A DNA stretch of 64,000 nucleotides from Paguma larvata (GCA_030068075.1 CM057832.1:80136502-80200501); one strand, 5' to 3'. Numbered from the stretch's first letter, positions 13,261 through 25,104 are shown. Notes: generated by a model from the sequence alone, not told the origin. A program made the numbers and translations.

Positions 13261-13469
13261 GTGGGGAAAAATGTGAGTGTTCTTTGAATTAATGCTGACT
13301 CCTAAATGATTCCTCATAAAATGTCAGCTATTTGAAAAATTCACTTCAATTTCCTGCCCATGCTGAAACCCATGAAGCATCATTTGAAAAGCTCATCACT
13401 TCGGAAGGAATTCTATAATTTGTCAAAAAAGAAAAAAAAAAGGCATCCAGTAAAATCCAGGTGCAGACT

Positions 13470-13524
13470 ACATGATGATGATGATGATATGTGTGTGCGC
13501 GTGTGCGCGCGCGCGTGCATGCGG
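13470..13524. repeat. (GAT)n followed by GT/GC alternation
   Basis: About five GAT units run into an alternating purine-pyrimidine stretch, GTGTGTGCGCGTGTGCGCGC, which is prone to Z-DNA. Confidence 0.85.
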
Positions 13525-14850
13525 TGAGATTGGGGAGGGAAAGCTAAACTGACGGACGCATTAGGAAGCTTCTATCAAGCTCCAATTTCCTCTGCAGGTG
13601 CCTCAGTCACAACGGGAAAGGGACATGACACCACTGTTCGGTCTGCCTGTCATCCCAGCAGGGCTTAGAACGGTCCTAATTCCCCAAATGAGATCTTCCC
13701 TTGGGAGGCTGGGTAACGAGGCAGGTTTTCGCTCGAGGATCCTCGGGAACGTTAGTTACTCTCTCCCACACACGCATCATCATTTGCTCGGTGACCTAGT
13801 TTCCCGACACCGGCGAAAAGTTGACTAAATCCTTTTCTTCGTTATATGAAGAACGGAAGCGGCGCCCTATCTACCAGCCCCTCGTGTGTGTTTGCTTCAG
13901 ACTGAGCTATATTCAGTCGATGAGCTGGGGGCGGTGGGGTATTCCTGGCAACAGAAGTGTTCTGCTAGGGCGGGGGTGACGGGTATCCGGCCCTGAACAT
14001 GCATCTGCTGCCCTATCAGAGGGGGTGGGGGGGTCTCACCCGGCTTCCCCAGGCTTACAAATCTCTTTCTGGAGGTCTTGAGCTGAAGATGCTTTTTATC
14101 CAACCCATGTGCCTGGAACTGGCAGAGACATTTCTAGGCGTTCTTACAACCAGCATCAGCTCTAGCGCAGAACCAGGGGAAATGTGACCGACTATCGGAC
14201 AGACTTGCTGGTAAATACTGGCGTCTCCAATGACACAGAGATGAGAAAAAATTGCATCTTTTTTACATACTACTATTGTCATGCTCGATCGTCTCTGTGA
14301 CTCCTTTTACCGCACGCAGGCCAAGTTGATTCCTGTTCCTGTGTGCACACTCTCCCTTTGTCAAGCTCTGATCTTTCGAATTCTCTCAGAGGGCTTGTAT
14401 CTTTCTCGTCTCTGCCCTGTGTGCTGTGGCTGTCATTGAGATCTTGATTCAACTCCACCTTGCAATGCTGTGGCCAAGAGTCAGCAAACAACATCGGCTC
14501 AGGCTCCTTTGCCAGGTTCTGCGAGTCGAGATGAAGGGATGGGAGGAGAGAAGCCTTTGGTCCTCTTCTCACTCATTCTTCTTCCTTCCTTCCGAGGGTA
14601 GGGTCTCCGGCAGTAGCTGTGTCCCTGCCGCTATCCCAGCAATTCTGGTGATGTCCTACTCCGATGCCCCTGCTTGTCAGGTGGCAGCAGGTCCCCGGGT
14701 GGGGCCTCCTTTAAGAGTCTAAGTTCTGCAAGGCGGCAGGGCGGATGCCGGGAGCTGCTGCCGGCAGTCATTTACCTGGGTTTCTGCAACATCCCCTTTT
14801 CACGCCTCCGGTTGCACCGGATAACTGACTCCCCTTACTAATTCTGTCTG
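13525..14850. other. Unassigned intronic DNA
   Basis: I see no repeat, RNA gene or coding exon that I can support. Confidence 0.5.
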
Positions 14851-15049
14851 AGGGGAGCCTGGGTGTCTCAGTGGATTGAGTGTCCGACCTTGGCTCAGGT
14901 CATGATCTCACAGTTCGTGAGTTCAAGCCCCACATCAGGCTCTCTGCTGTCAGCTTAGAGCCAGCTTCCGGTCCTCTGTCCCCCTCTCTCTTTGCCCCTC
15001 CCCCACTCACTCTTTCTCTCTCTCAAAAGTAAATAAACATTAAAAAAAA
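14851..15049 (+). repeat. CAN-SINE
   Basis: The head is GGGAGCCTGGGTGTCTCAG. The target duplication is TTCTGTCTGA/TTCTGTTTGA. Confidence 0.94.
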
Positions 15050-15189
15050 ATTCTGTTTGAAATTCCCAAGTGTGTTTTCCATTTCCTTGACTGGGTGCTA
15101 CCCAATAAAGCACTCTGGGTGGGTGGCCTTTTGACAAAAACAATTAAGTGTTGCTATTTTGTTTTAATTAATTCTTTGGTGGTGTTCAC

Positions 15190-15350
15190 TAGGTCCCAGC
15201 GAGGACTTTCCAATTACTATTTCAACTCACGGGTAGAACGGCCCTTTGGGGCAGTTGTATAATAATCCACATCTCACGAGTGAGGAAACCGAGTAAAGGT
15301 AAAGTAACTTTCCTAACGTCCGGGATCTAGCAGGGGCTGTTTGGGGCTCA
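15190..15350 (-). repeat. MIR-like, antisense
   Basis: AATCCACATCTCACGAGTGA, GGAAACCGAG and AAAGTAACTTTCCTAACG follow the reverse of the MIR core. Confidence 0.6.
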
Positions 15351-16119
15351 TGCCCTAACTGGTGATTTATAATGATGGATGTCAGCTGGAGGTGGTGACA
15401 GTGGTGGTGACAGTGGTGTGTCTGCAACGAAGGAGTAGCCAGACGGAGAACGGGAAAAGTGCAAAGGGCCTGGGGAGGAGAGCGAACATTCAGCATCTAC
15501 AGGAGGGCTACAGAGACCTCCTGAGGGGCCCGTGCAGCCCGATTGGCACGCGGCTCAGCAGGCAGCCGCCATGGGCACGGCAGAGGTCACGGGCACATGC
15601 TGTCCCTCCCTTGACGTTATTGTTAGAGAACTGGAATTGCTAGAAAGTTCTTGCAACCCACCTTCCTCTTCTCTCATCTCTTAAGGAACAAATGTCCCTT
15701 TCTTAACCTTATTATGTGAATGCAAGATAAGGAAGTTTCTAAATCAAGCAGAAAGATACCTAAGAAAAGTCTCGTCTGTGATCACGTAACAACGCGAGTC
15801 TACTTGCAGAGCTGGAAATAAAAACTTGAGGAAACAGCTATTTCAGGTTTCGTGTGGACTTAAGTGAGTAGGTCATATTTTTAGTGTTTGAACACTTGGT
15901 GTCTAACATCTGGAAAGTGAAAACCCTCACTTACAATCACATGGAAAAAGAAAAGGCAGAACGGACGAAAAAGAGGAGGAAGAGAACTTGGGTGGGTGTT
16001 ACCCAACTTCCGAGAGCCGCATCGTCTCAAGGTCCTGGGCCCACATGGGTGAGGGCGGCTGGAGAGGGCCTGAGGCTGGTGCCTCGCCCTCCGTGTCCGT
16101 GCCGTGCCTGGAGCCCTTG

Positions 16120-16310
16120 ACTCTACCTGGCAGCCATTTGACCTTGGAGGGTGACCTAACGTTGTGAAGCGTGCCTCATCGGTACACTGGAGATAATAAA
16201 TACGATGGCCGTAGAGGTTGCTCGGGAGAATTAAATCACTCAGATGCATGTAAAGAACTAACACAGACCCTTAGTAAGGTCCCAGAATTAGCTATTATTA
16301 TACTATTGTG
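16120..16310 (+). repeat. MIR-like, sense
   Basis: TGCCTCATCGGTACACTGGA, GATAATAAATACGATGG, then AGAATTAAATCACTCAGATG and TAGCTATTATTAT follow the MIR 3' half. Confidence 0.65.
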
Positions 16311-16380
16311 ATCATATTATCATTGGTTTGAAATAAGACTACTGCTATGACAGAAAAGTTCCCATAAGCTATGATGTTCT

Positions 16381-16441
16381 TTTTTTTTAAAGTTTATTTC
16401 TTTATTTCGAGAGAGAGAGTGTGTGGGAGGGGCAGAGAGGA

Positions 16442-16478
<37 letters not shown>

Positions 16479-16591
16479 CCCAAGCAGGCTCCACGGTGTT
16501 AGGCGCGCGGAGCCTGACGTGGGGCTCGAACCCACGAACCCATGAGCCAAAATCAAAAGTCGGACACCCTGCCGACTGAGTCACCTAGTCG
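16381..16591 (-). repeat. CAN-SINE (member of an inverted pair)
   Basis: An antisense tail and a GA tract are followed by GGGGCTCGAACCCACGAACC. The flanking duplication is TGATGTTCT at 16372-16380 and 16592-16600. Confidence 0.94.
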
Positions 16592-16614
16592 TGATGTTCT
16601 TAATAAGCAAACGT

Positions 16615-16839
16615 GGGGCGCCTGGGTGGCTCAGGTGGTTAAGCGGCCGACTTCGGCTCAGGTCATGATCTCACAGTCTGTGAGTTCGAGCCCCGCGTCG
16701 GGCTCTGTGCTGATGGCTCAGAGCCTGGAGCCTGCTTCGGATTCTGTGTGTCCCTCTCTCTCTGCCCTTTCCCTGCTCACACTCTGTCTCTATGTCTCTC
16801 AAAAATAAATAAAAATGTTAAAAAAAAACAATAAAAAAA
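16615..16839 (+). repeat. CAN-SINE (member of an inverted pair)
   Basis: This is a near-consensus copy. A perfect 13-bp duplication AATAAGCAAACGT flanks it (16602-16614 and 16840-16852). Only 23 bp separate its head from the neighbouring antisense SINE. Confidence 0.97.
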
Positions 16840-17468
16840 AATAAGCAAACGTAGCCAATGACTTCTAGAACAAATGTCACGGGCAGACATTCACGTAAGC
16901 CCGCCCCTTTGTCTAAGAGAAACACTTCAGTTACTGAGCAGCAAAACAGGGGCTCAATCACGAAGCCAGAATTCACGTTAGGAAACCCCGGCCCATCCAC
17001 CTCCCGTGCACGGCACACCCAGCAAGGACAGGAGTACAGGGACTAGAGGCTGTAGTGAAAGGGGGGTGCGGTCCGGAGAAGGTGAGGTTGGAACCCGGAG
17101 ACCTGCGTTCCAGCTCAATCCTACTAGGCACGGAATCCGCCTGCCTCTGCATTCCTCTTTCCTTGTCTTCAGGCACGTGCGAGAACAGGTCACTCAGTGC
17201 TCTCCAGGGTTTATGAGGCTCCAGTGGCAGGAAGCAAAGGGCCCAGAACTGCAGTCAGACCCCCGGGTCAGCGTCTGAGATCTCTGACGCCGGACTCCTC
17301 GCTGAGACGGCCTGTGCCAGCTGTCCCTCTGTGCAAATGACCTGTGGCTTTTCCTCTGACACAACCGCCCCTCTTCCCACACTCCAAATGCCTCCGGGCT
17401 GCACCAGCTATTTGAAACGTCACTAGCAAAACGGGAGGCTGGCCAGAGCAGTGGTGAAGGTAAAGACA

Positions 17469-17683
17469 CTTTTTTTTCCTTTTTTAAAAATGTTTATTTG
17501 TTTTGAGAGACAGCGCACACGTGGGGGAGGAGGAAAGAGAGGGAGAGAGAGAGAATCCCAAGCAGGCTCCATGCAGTCAGTGCAGAGCCCAACCAGGGGC
17601 CTGATCTTAGGAACCGTGGAATCATGACCTGAGCCGAGATCAACAGTCAGACGCTGAACCGCCGGAGCCCCCCAGGCGCCCCA
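17469..17683 (-). repeat. CAN-SINE
   Basis: The antisense copy ends CCCCAGGCGCCCC. The duplication is AAGGTAAAGACA/AAGGTAAAGGCA. Confidence 0.95.
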
Positions 17684-17695
17684 AAGGTAAAGGCA

Positions 17696-19027
17696 TTTTT
17701 GATGGGGAAGCTAGAAGTAGGTTGAGACACAGCAGGGCTTTGGATATTTATGCAAGATCAGAGCGTCGGCTTTGCTACCAAAGGTGCTGGGACTCATGGA
17801 AGGAATTAACACTCATGCATGTAGCGAGTGTCCACAATATTAAAGTGTTCTTAACTTTGAGATAAAACACGTCTGCCTCTGCCTTTCTCAGTGCTCATTT
17901 ATACCTCCTCTAAAAGAACAGAGCTCTTCCTACGAAAGAAGCATTTAAGGATCAAAAATTCGGAATTTGAATCCCACCATTTGACTGGGAAGCACGTACC
18001 CACCCCAGCCTGCCCCCATGGCTATGAACTGCACGCCCGAACACCACCCTGGACTGTGAAAACAGGGACTCCCAATCACCGGGTTAAATATACACTTGAA
18101 AAATATAATTTTTTCTTTGCTTCCTAACTCAATTTTTAGAGTACACTTCAAAAAAAAAAAAAAAAAAAAAAGAAGAGATTGCTACCGGAGTTTTTGCAGT
18201 TACAAAGAACAATCCCTTAGAAGGGGGAATAATCTGGAGAGACAGCAGTTCTCCCGCTGCAATATACAATTCAGGTGTGGAGCCATCCCGGCATGAAGCG
18301 ACACCTTTCAAAGTGTTTTCAAAGGATTTAAAAAAGACCGACGGAACGGCCATGGCCAGCTGAAGTACTTACAGCTTATTTAAGTGCAGATATGTAAGAC
18401 ACAGAGTGAAAACGGACAAAACGGGCCACTGTGCTTTAACACAGAGATGATGCGTAGATTAAAAAAAAAACCTACTGTGAATTATAACATTAATATTCAA
18501 GTCATTTTCTTTCCAGGCTTTTTGGATTAGGTTGTAAAACTGAGCAGGCCAGAAGCGACCCAGAATCATGTTTGTTGACTGCCTCAAGAGACACCACATA
18601 GGTCTAGGAGGGCTCTGAAGGGTGGGGGAAAAAAAAGACAGAAAGTATGATCATTTCTTTTCAGTTTGCTGGGAAGGTTTCCCTGTCGAACTGGCTGGTG
18701 GGGGGCGGGCAGGGATACTGGGTCCCGGGAGTTCACATGCTATTATTTCTGGTTAGCACCTTGTGCCTTTTTGGCGCCTTTTCCTTACGATTCCCCTAAA
18801 GCAGTGGTTAAGATCGGAGGCATGCCTTTGGCTTTTCTTCTCTCTCCAGGCTAACGCTGGCAATGCCCAGAGGAACGGGCAGGCAACATCAGAGAGGAGC
18901 GAAGCAGGAGGTGGTGACCTGGAGGGTCCATGCTGCCCCCTCTCCAGCTGATAAATGCCGAAGGCGGCGGAACCAAGAGGGGTCCCAACTAGTGATTTTT
19001 TCAAAAGGATCTGGGTATTTTATAGCG
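17696..19027. other. Unassigned intronic DNA
   Basis: It contains an A21 run near 18150-18172 and an A10 run near 18461. No gene or clear repeat was seen. Confidence 0.5.
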
Positions 19028-19044
19028 AAACTGCTTGATTTTTA

Positions 19045-19262
19045 TTATTTTTATTTATTTTTTCAAGTTTATTTACTTTGAGAGAGACAGAGCTTGAGCA
19101 GGGTGGGGCAGAGAGAGAGAGAGGAGAGAGAGATTTGCAAGCAGGCTCTGCACTATCAGCACACAGCCCGATTCAGGGCTTGATCTCACAAACCGTCAGA
19201 TTACGACCTGAGCCGAAACCAAGAGTTGGACGCTTAACCGACTGAGCCACTGAGGTGCCCCC
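19045..19262 (-). repeat. CAN-SINE
   Basis: The flanking duplication AAACTGCTTGATTTT is intact (19028-19042 and 19263-19277). Confidence 0.96.
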
Positions 19263-19279
19263 AAACTGCTTGATTTTTA

Positions 19280-20769
19280 ATGTTAGCTTATTTTAAAAAC
19301 ACTCAGGGGTCACCAAAACGCCTTCGCTAGCTTGCATTCTGTTGGCAGGGCACCTGCCTGAGTGTCGCCAAGGCTGTGGGGCTACAGGCGGGCCAGTTCC
19401 GTGGCACTATCCAGGAGCAACTTCCTGATGTCCAGCCCAGAGCCTTTGCGGGGACTTCATAAGCACTGAAGTCCCTGTATCAAAGCCCTTTCTGTTGAAG
19501 ACAGAGGGGTTTCTTGTTGTTGCAACTTGACCGCTAACTATAACATATCAAAATGCAACTTGGAGATACAGTGCCAAAGAAGGTTTATCTCCAACAGTTT
19601 GCTCCAGAAAAAGAAAGGGAAAAATATCACAGACAACACTAATGTTTCACCCGTCTGATACGTGATAACCAGCATCCTCATAAATACAAGTACCAAGAAT
19701 TATACCACAGCCCTGGAGCACGCAGAGGTAGCTTCCAACGCTGGCCAGGAAGGAGACTGTTCCAGACGCTGGGGGGAATCTTATGAATACCCAAGGAATG
19801 AATACTTCTGGCCGAGACACTGGCTACTTACCCGCAACTACTGCCACCAAGACAAACAAACAAATGAACAAACCAACCGACCCATGGGCAAAAAACCCTT
19901 TTGTTTCTGAGCTGAACATTCTAGTAAAGAATTTAATAGCATATCCAATTAAGTGACCCTGATAAGGATAACAGTAGCAAACATAAGGAACCCCCATGGC
20001 TTCATGTGGAACTGTTTTTGACCTTGCAAGGAGCTTCCTGTGACTTCCCAGCCAGGTTCTAAGCCGATATTTATATGTGAGAATATATAAATATATTCTG
20101 TCTACCACGTGAGAATAAAACGGTGTTTAGCTATACCACAGAGATAAGAACGCTGTCGCCTGACTAATTTCTGTAACAAACTTGAACATTCAGGTACACA
20201 TACGTACGGTCAGGTCACTTTAAATTCTTCTAACCTGAGGAAGCGAACCAAATTTCTTTTACAGTTTAGACGAGTTGGATAATTTATAACGGAGTCTTAC
20301 TCGTTGGTGCTTCCACCAGAGCCATCTCAACTGAAGCCCAACTAAGCCTGATGGCTCACCTTGGCATTCATTCCATTTTTCCAGACCCAGACTGGCCGCC
20401 TCACCCACTATCCCCCCCAAGCAGTATCTAGCCGAGAGAGCGGGCAATGGCAACAGAAAAGAATTTCTACAGAAGCTCCACTGACCAAACCTTAACTTGT
20501 CAAACGACTGACTAAGAATCTACGAATCTGCTTATGTTAAAATCGAGTCTACCGTGCGGAGTCCTCATTCTGGAAGTGAGCCCCGCTGCAAGCCTGGAGG
20601 TGGAAAACGGCCCGTGTCAGAAGGACTTGACCTGCACGAATACCGTCTTGAGTCTCAAGAGCTAGATCTCTGATGAGAGCTAGGACGACATTTAACAGAT
20701 AGTTATCGAGAACATGTATCGAGCAGCCCCTGTCCGGCAATCGAAGCTGGTTACAAAATTGTACATACA
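19280..20769. other. Unassigned intronic DNA
   Basis: No repeat family or exon was recognised with confidence. Confidence 0.5.
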
Positions 20770-20965
20770 GAGGCGCCTGGGTGGCTCAGGTGGTTAAGCA
20801 ACCAACTTTGGCTCAGGTCATGACCTCCCAGTTTGTGAGTTCGAGCCCCGCGTCAGTCTCTGAGTTGACAGCTCGGAGCCTGGAGCTTGCTTCAAATTCT
20901 GTATCTCCCTCCCTCTCTCTCTGCCTCTCCCTTGCTTGTGTACTCTCTTTCAAAAAAAAAATTTA
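20770..20965 (+). repeat. CAN-SINE
   Basis: The head GAGGCGCCTGGGTGGCTCAG, GAGTTCGAGCCCCG and an A-rich tail are present; the flanks ACATACAGA/AAATACAGA suggest a duplication. Confidence 0.94.
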
Positions 20966-21027
20966 AAGATTAAATACAGAAAGAGGGAAAATCAAACGGC
21001 GAAGCCTACAGACAACACCGTGAGGTC

Positions 21028-21705
21028 TCTGTAGAGATACCATCTTCTATTATAACACAACTTATTCTCTCACGGCTCTGGTCAGAAGTCCTGAAATTCA
21101 AGGTGTTGGAAGAGCTGTCTTCCTCTGTGAAGGCTCTAAGGCGGCACCTGTTTCCTAGCCTTTTCTGGCTTCTAGAGGCTTCTGACCTTCCTGGGCTCAC
21201 CGCCCCAACCTCCAGCTTTTGAAGGCAGCAGTGCGGCACCTTCTAACGTCTCTCTCCGCCCTCTGCCTCTGCAGTTCTCTTTCTCGGACTCTAGTCTTCC
21301 TGTCTTCCGCTTACAAAGACTCTGTGCATAAGTGACCTTTAGTGCCTGAGGACAGACGGGCATACAGTTCGGGATTTTTAGGGAGGCTACGTTTAATGTA
21401 AAGACTCTCATAGCATCATTGTGGATTTTGAATTTTGTGTGACTCAGGGATCGAGGAAAAAGCAGAAGCAGAAAGTTGCCTACCACTGTAGTGTTAATAA
21501 AACAGTATTAAAAAAAAAAGACCCCGTGATTTCATTGGGACACCCTCAATAATTCAAGAAACGCTTCCCACCTCGGGATCTTCAACTTAAACACATCGGC
21601 AAAGTCCCTTTTGCGATATAAGGCAGCATAGAAGACACAGGTTTCAGGGACTAGGATGGGGACTACTTTGGGGGGGGTATTATTCTGTCTACCACGGTCA
21701 CTAAC
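21028..21705 (+). repeat. Ancient dispersed repeat, family not assigned
   Basis: ATTCTCTCACGGCTCTGGTC, AAATTCAAGGTGTTGG, then CTTTTCTGGCTTCTAGAGGC and, near the end, GGTATTATTCTGTCTACC follow a widespread old mammalian repeat. I cannot name the family from memory. Confidence 0.45.
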
Positions 21706-22079
21706 GTCACTCAAGCAAAAGGAGAATATTCAATTATCGTTATAGCTTTCTGCAGTATGAGCCAAGAACACTCGCTTAAGACATCCATTCGTAAGAAATG
21801 GTGAAATGATGAAAGAGCTGTCTTCTTCCCTGGAACCAAGTACGTCATTTCTACAGGACATAATGATTAACTGTGAAGAAACATAGGGAGGTCTTCCCCC
21901 AGACACGCTTCTTGCCACAGTAAAAATCAAGCGTCTTTTCTCTTTCTCTCTCTTACAGGGCAGGTGACGGTCACATCCTGGTTGTCAGGGACAGCATGTT
22001 CTCACTGAGAGATATCTGTGTAGCTGTGACGCTGACGCGGTGACAGCCGGACGGGGAACGTGATCGCGCCAAGTCTTAC

Positions 22080-22224
22080 CTGTTTGAATAGAGAGTAGTC
22101 CTGTCGTGTGGACAGTGTTCATTGACATATAAGGAAGAAGACGAAATCGTAGTTGCCAAGGAAGCAGCTTCAAACAGTGAAGGGGTGCTGGGCACCAGGT
22201 CCGGCCGGTGTCGGGATCCCAGGG
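22080..22224 (-). CDS. PIP5K1B: PIP5K1B exon G: C-terminal tail, second part
   Basis: This 145-nt exon completes Ala and encodes LGSRHRPDLVPSTPSLFEAA, SLATTISSSSLYVNEHC and PHDRTTLYSN plus two bases of Ser, about residues 453-501. It was missed by simple ORF searching because no start lies in frame. The acceptor TTTTGTCACCCAG ends at 22225; the donor is GTAAGA at 22079. It is Ser/Thr-Pro rich, as expected for a regulatory tail. Compared with the human tail as I recall it, NEHC has Cys for Tyr and DRTT has Thr for Pro. Read-through gives AGG TAA, so intron retention would end the protein about 38 residues early. Confidence 0.95.
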
Positions 22225-23060
22225 CTGGGTGACAAAAGCGGGACAGAGACTCATGAATCTCCGAAATAAACGCACTGGAGTTGAGTCAAAAAGCATTCAT
22301 TTCACGTATCAGGTTGCGGATCAAATTATGAACTCACTTCGCTCTTCTCAACTATGGCAGACCCGTAAGACGGCTCTTGCAAACAGGTTCAAGAGAAAGG
22401 GAATTGCATGAATTTACAAAATGGCTTATGGAAATGACTTTATGAATGCTCTCTGAAAAACCTAATAACGTGATTTACTGTTTCAAAAGATGACATCAAA
22501 AGCTCGTAGGAGCTTAAGGAGAGAATTCAACAGAGATTAACAGGATGATTGGCAAACACAGAAACACACGGAGCAGCTGCTGTCTCTCCCTGGGTGTGCA
22601 CGTATCTCCCCTCCTCAGGTTAGATCTAAGTACGCAGACTTTTTAGCAGGCGGGAAACAAATGCTTCCCGGACTAACAGCTAGCTAGGTCTTAACCCCGT
22701 TTGTGCCCATACACTCTGTGAACATCACCCGTGGCTCCTGTTGTTGGGCATGTTTTAAGAGACAAGGTTGCCTTTTTCAAAAAGAGAAAACTCCAATTTC
22801 CTTTTGAAAATGCAGGTGCCTGCAAAAATACTTAGGCAGGAGAGCAGAATATTCGAGGCTGAATGGTGACCCGCGCCCACTCTGTCTGTGTCTATTCTTC
22901 TTCTTCTTTTTTTTTTTTTTTATTGAGAGATCATTTGTAATCATCCTAACCTAAACTTTGGACAAATTTGTATCCCTTACTGCCCAGCCTGTTAAAGACA
23001 GTGTTTTAATGACAGGTCAGTCACAGGGGACAGGGGTGCTTTAAAAACACAACACTGTGT

Positions 23061-23262
23061 GGGGCGCCTGGGTGGCTCAGTCGGTTAAGCGTCCAACTTG
23101 GGCTTAGATCATGATCTCGTGGTTTGTGGGTTCATGCCCCACATTGGCCTCTGTGCTGACAGCTCAGAGCCTGGAGCCTGCTTCGGATTCTGTGTCTCCC
23201 TCTCCTTCTGCGCCTCCCCTGCTCATGCTGTGTCTCTCAAAAATAAATAAACGTTAAAAAAA
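23061..23262 (+). repeat. CAN-SINE
   Basis: The head GGGGCGCCTGGGTGGCTCAG is intact and the tail is AAATAAATAAACGTTAAAAA. It faces an antisense copy 147 bp away. Confidence 0.96.
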
Positions 23263-23409
23263 TTTAAAAAAATTAAAATGCTTTTTAATTTAATTTTTTT
23301 AATTAAAAAAATCTGTGGACATAATAGTTATGGACAAATCCTGTCCTTAAACTTTTATAACTAGGCTCAAACTGACTTTTTTTTAACCTAGGGAGATATT
23401 ATTATTATT

Positions 23410-23608
23410 GTTTTTTATTTTTGAGAGACAGAGAGAGAGAGAGAAAGAAAGAGAGAACGGGTGGCAGAGAGGCAGAGGGAGAGAGAGAGTATCTTAAGCA
23501 GGCTCCATGCTTAGCGCAGAGCCTGAGGTGGGGCTGGATCCCACGATCATGACCTGAGCCGAAATCAAAGAGTCGGACACTCAACCGACTGAGCCACTCA
23601 GGCACCCC
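23410..23608 (-). repeat. CAN-SINE
   Basis: The antisense copy has a GA tract and GACTGAGCCACTCAGGCACC at its end. Confidence 0.95.
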
Positions 23609-23629
23609 AATATTTCATTTTTAAATTTT

Positions 23630-23900
23630 TATGAATACATAACTGACAGAGAATACTATGTTAATTTGAGGAGTCCAGCGCAATGATTTGACGCACATAT
23701 GTATGGTGAGGTGGCCGTCACGGTCTAGTGAACATCCCTCACCATGCAGTAGCTACAATACAACACATTTATTCTTTTGCAACGGAAATTTTTAGGATCT
23801 AGTCTCACAGCAACCTCCAAATATACAACAGACTGTTGTTAACTAGAGTCGCCATGCTGTACGGTAGATTCTTTTCAATCATTCCCCCAAGCTAAACTAA
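23630..23900 (-). repeat. Old L1 3' fragment, antisense
   Basis: TGAATACATAACTGACAGAG, GGTCTAGTGAACATCCCTCA and GCAGTAGCTACAATA follow the reverse complement of old L1 3' sequence. Confidence 0.65.
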
Positions 23901-24168
23901 GACAAGCAATAATATGTACGACATAACTTTAAGGTGTTTCTGGGATTCCTTTACAGGCGAAACAGGCTCAAAATTGCGCATTTTTAGGAAGTGCGTGAAT
24001 GGGAAATGGTCCTAATCAGCACTATTGCAGGAGTGTGAGGTTTTGGATTTGGGGTTGGAAGGGGGGGTAGATGAAAAGGATGGAGCAAGGCACAGAGGGA
24101 AGGGGGTAAGCACAGAAGGGCTGGACTCCGGACCAGGAGACTGGACAAACTTTAAACTGTGTGAGATG

Positions 24169-24275
24169 GGGGGGCGCCTGGGTGGCTCAGTCGGTTAAGC
24201 ATCGACTTCAGCTCAGGTCATGATCTCATGGTTCGTGGGTTCGAGCCCCGCGTCCGGGTCTCTGTTCCTCTCACG

Positions 24276-24343
<68 letters not shown>

Positions 24344-24369
24344 AATAAATAAATATTAAAAAAAATAAA
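24169..24369 (+). repeat. CAN-SINE with expanded (CA)n(CT)n
   Basis: A perfect duplication TGTGTGAGATG flanks it (24158-24168; 24371-24381). The box-downstream segment is shortened and replaced by a (CA)14(CT)17-type tract. Confidence 0.96.
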
Positions 24370-24794
24370 ATGTGTGAGATGCTACACCTCTGCCCCCCAT
24401 TCAGGTCACAGTAAAGAACTACCATGATGACTAACAGATGGTAACAGAGTGTATAAAAACACAAGTACCCAAAGCACTCAACGTGCAAAAATTAGAAAGG
24501 CCTTCAATGTAATATGACAACTGACTAGCAACCTTTAATATACTTGATCCCACCTTCTCATTAAAGATAGAGGAAAACACAGAACCTCTCGGTAACATTG
24601 AAAAATAACCTCCCCTCAGATTTTAACGGATTGCTACTCCATACAAGGCGGATGGGGCTGGACTGAAAAGGGCTTCTCAAGACTCCAGTTTGGGGCGTAC
24701 CCAGCTTGACTTCATCACCCAGAGGTTATGTGAGTGATATAATACACAGTGACACGATCTGTCCAGGAACTTGGGCCAGACGTTGGGTGGGTGA

Positions 24795-24808
24795 CCCCCC
24801 CCCCCCCC
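24795..24808. repeat. Poly-C run
   Basis: This is an uninterrupted C run of about 14. Confidence 0.9.
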
Positions 24809-25104
24809 AAATTCTAGGAGCAGCTCTTTAAAACAGAACTATCTCCTCAGGCTCCTATACCCTTCAGTTTTTTAAAAACCAGCATGGGAGACAGGACTCT
24901 AGGATGAGCCCCAGGGATCGGTGTGCTCCAACCGCCTCCCTTTGAGTGGGGGTGATACCAGTGGATGTCATTTGGCTCCTGTAATTACTCTGCACCTTAC
25001 ATGGTAAAAGGAATTATGCAGGTGTAAGTAAGGTGACTAATCCCTTAACTTCAACGGAGTCAGAGGGTACTATCCAGGTGGGCCTGGCCTAATCGCTTGA
25101 GCCC

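Larger units (their letters stand above)
1..22079 (-). other. PIP5K1B: PIP5K1B 3'-most intron (at least 22 kb)
   Basis: Everything left of the exon G donor lies within or beyond the last intron. I searched for a reverse-complement match to the expected final exon (about 39 residues, ending in an acidic stretch then a hydrophobic C-terminus) and found none, so the 3' end is probably outside the window. The contents are almost wholly repeats and unassigned intronic DNA, listed separately. Confidence 0.75.

Noticed and set aside
16615..16700. tRNA-like sequence with A and B boxes, as in many similar places
   Set aside because: These are the tRNA-derived heads of CAN-SINEs and do not form complete tRNA genes.
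1..22079. Final PIP5K1B exon, and the neighbouring genes known near the human locus (FXN; the intronless FAM122A/PABIR1)
   Set aside because: I looked for their reverse-complement or forward text and saw no match in the window.
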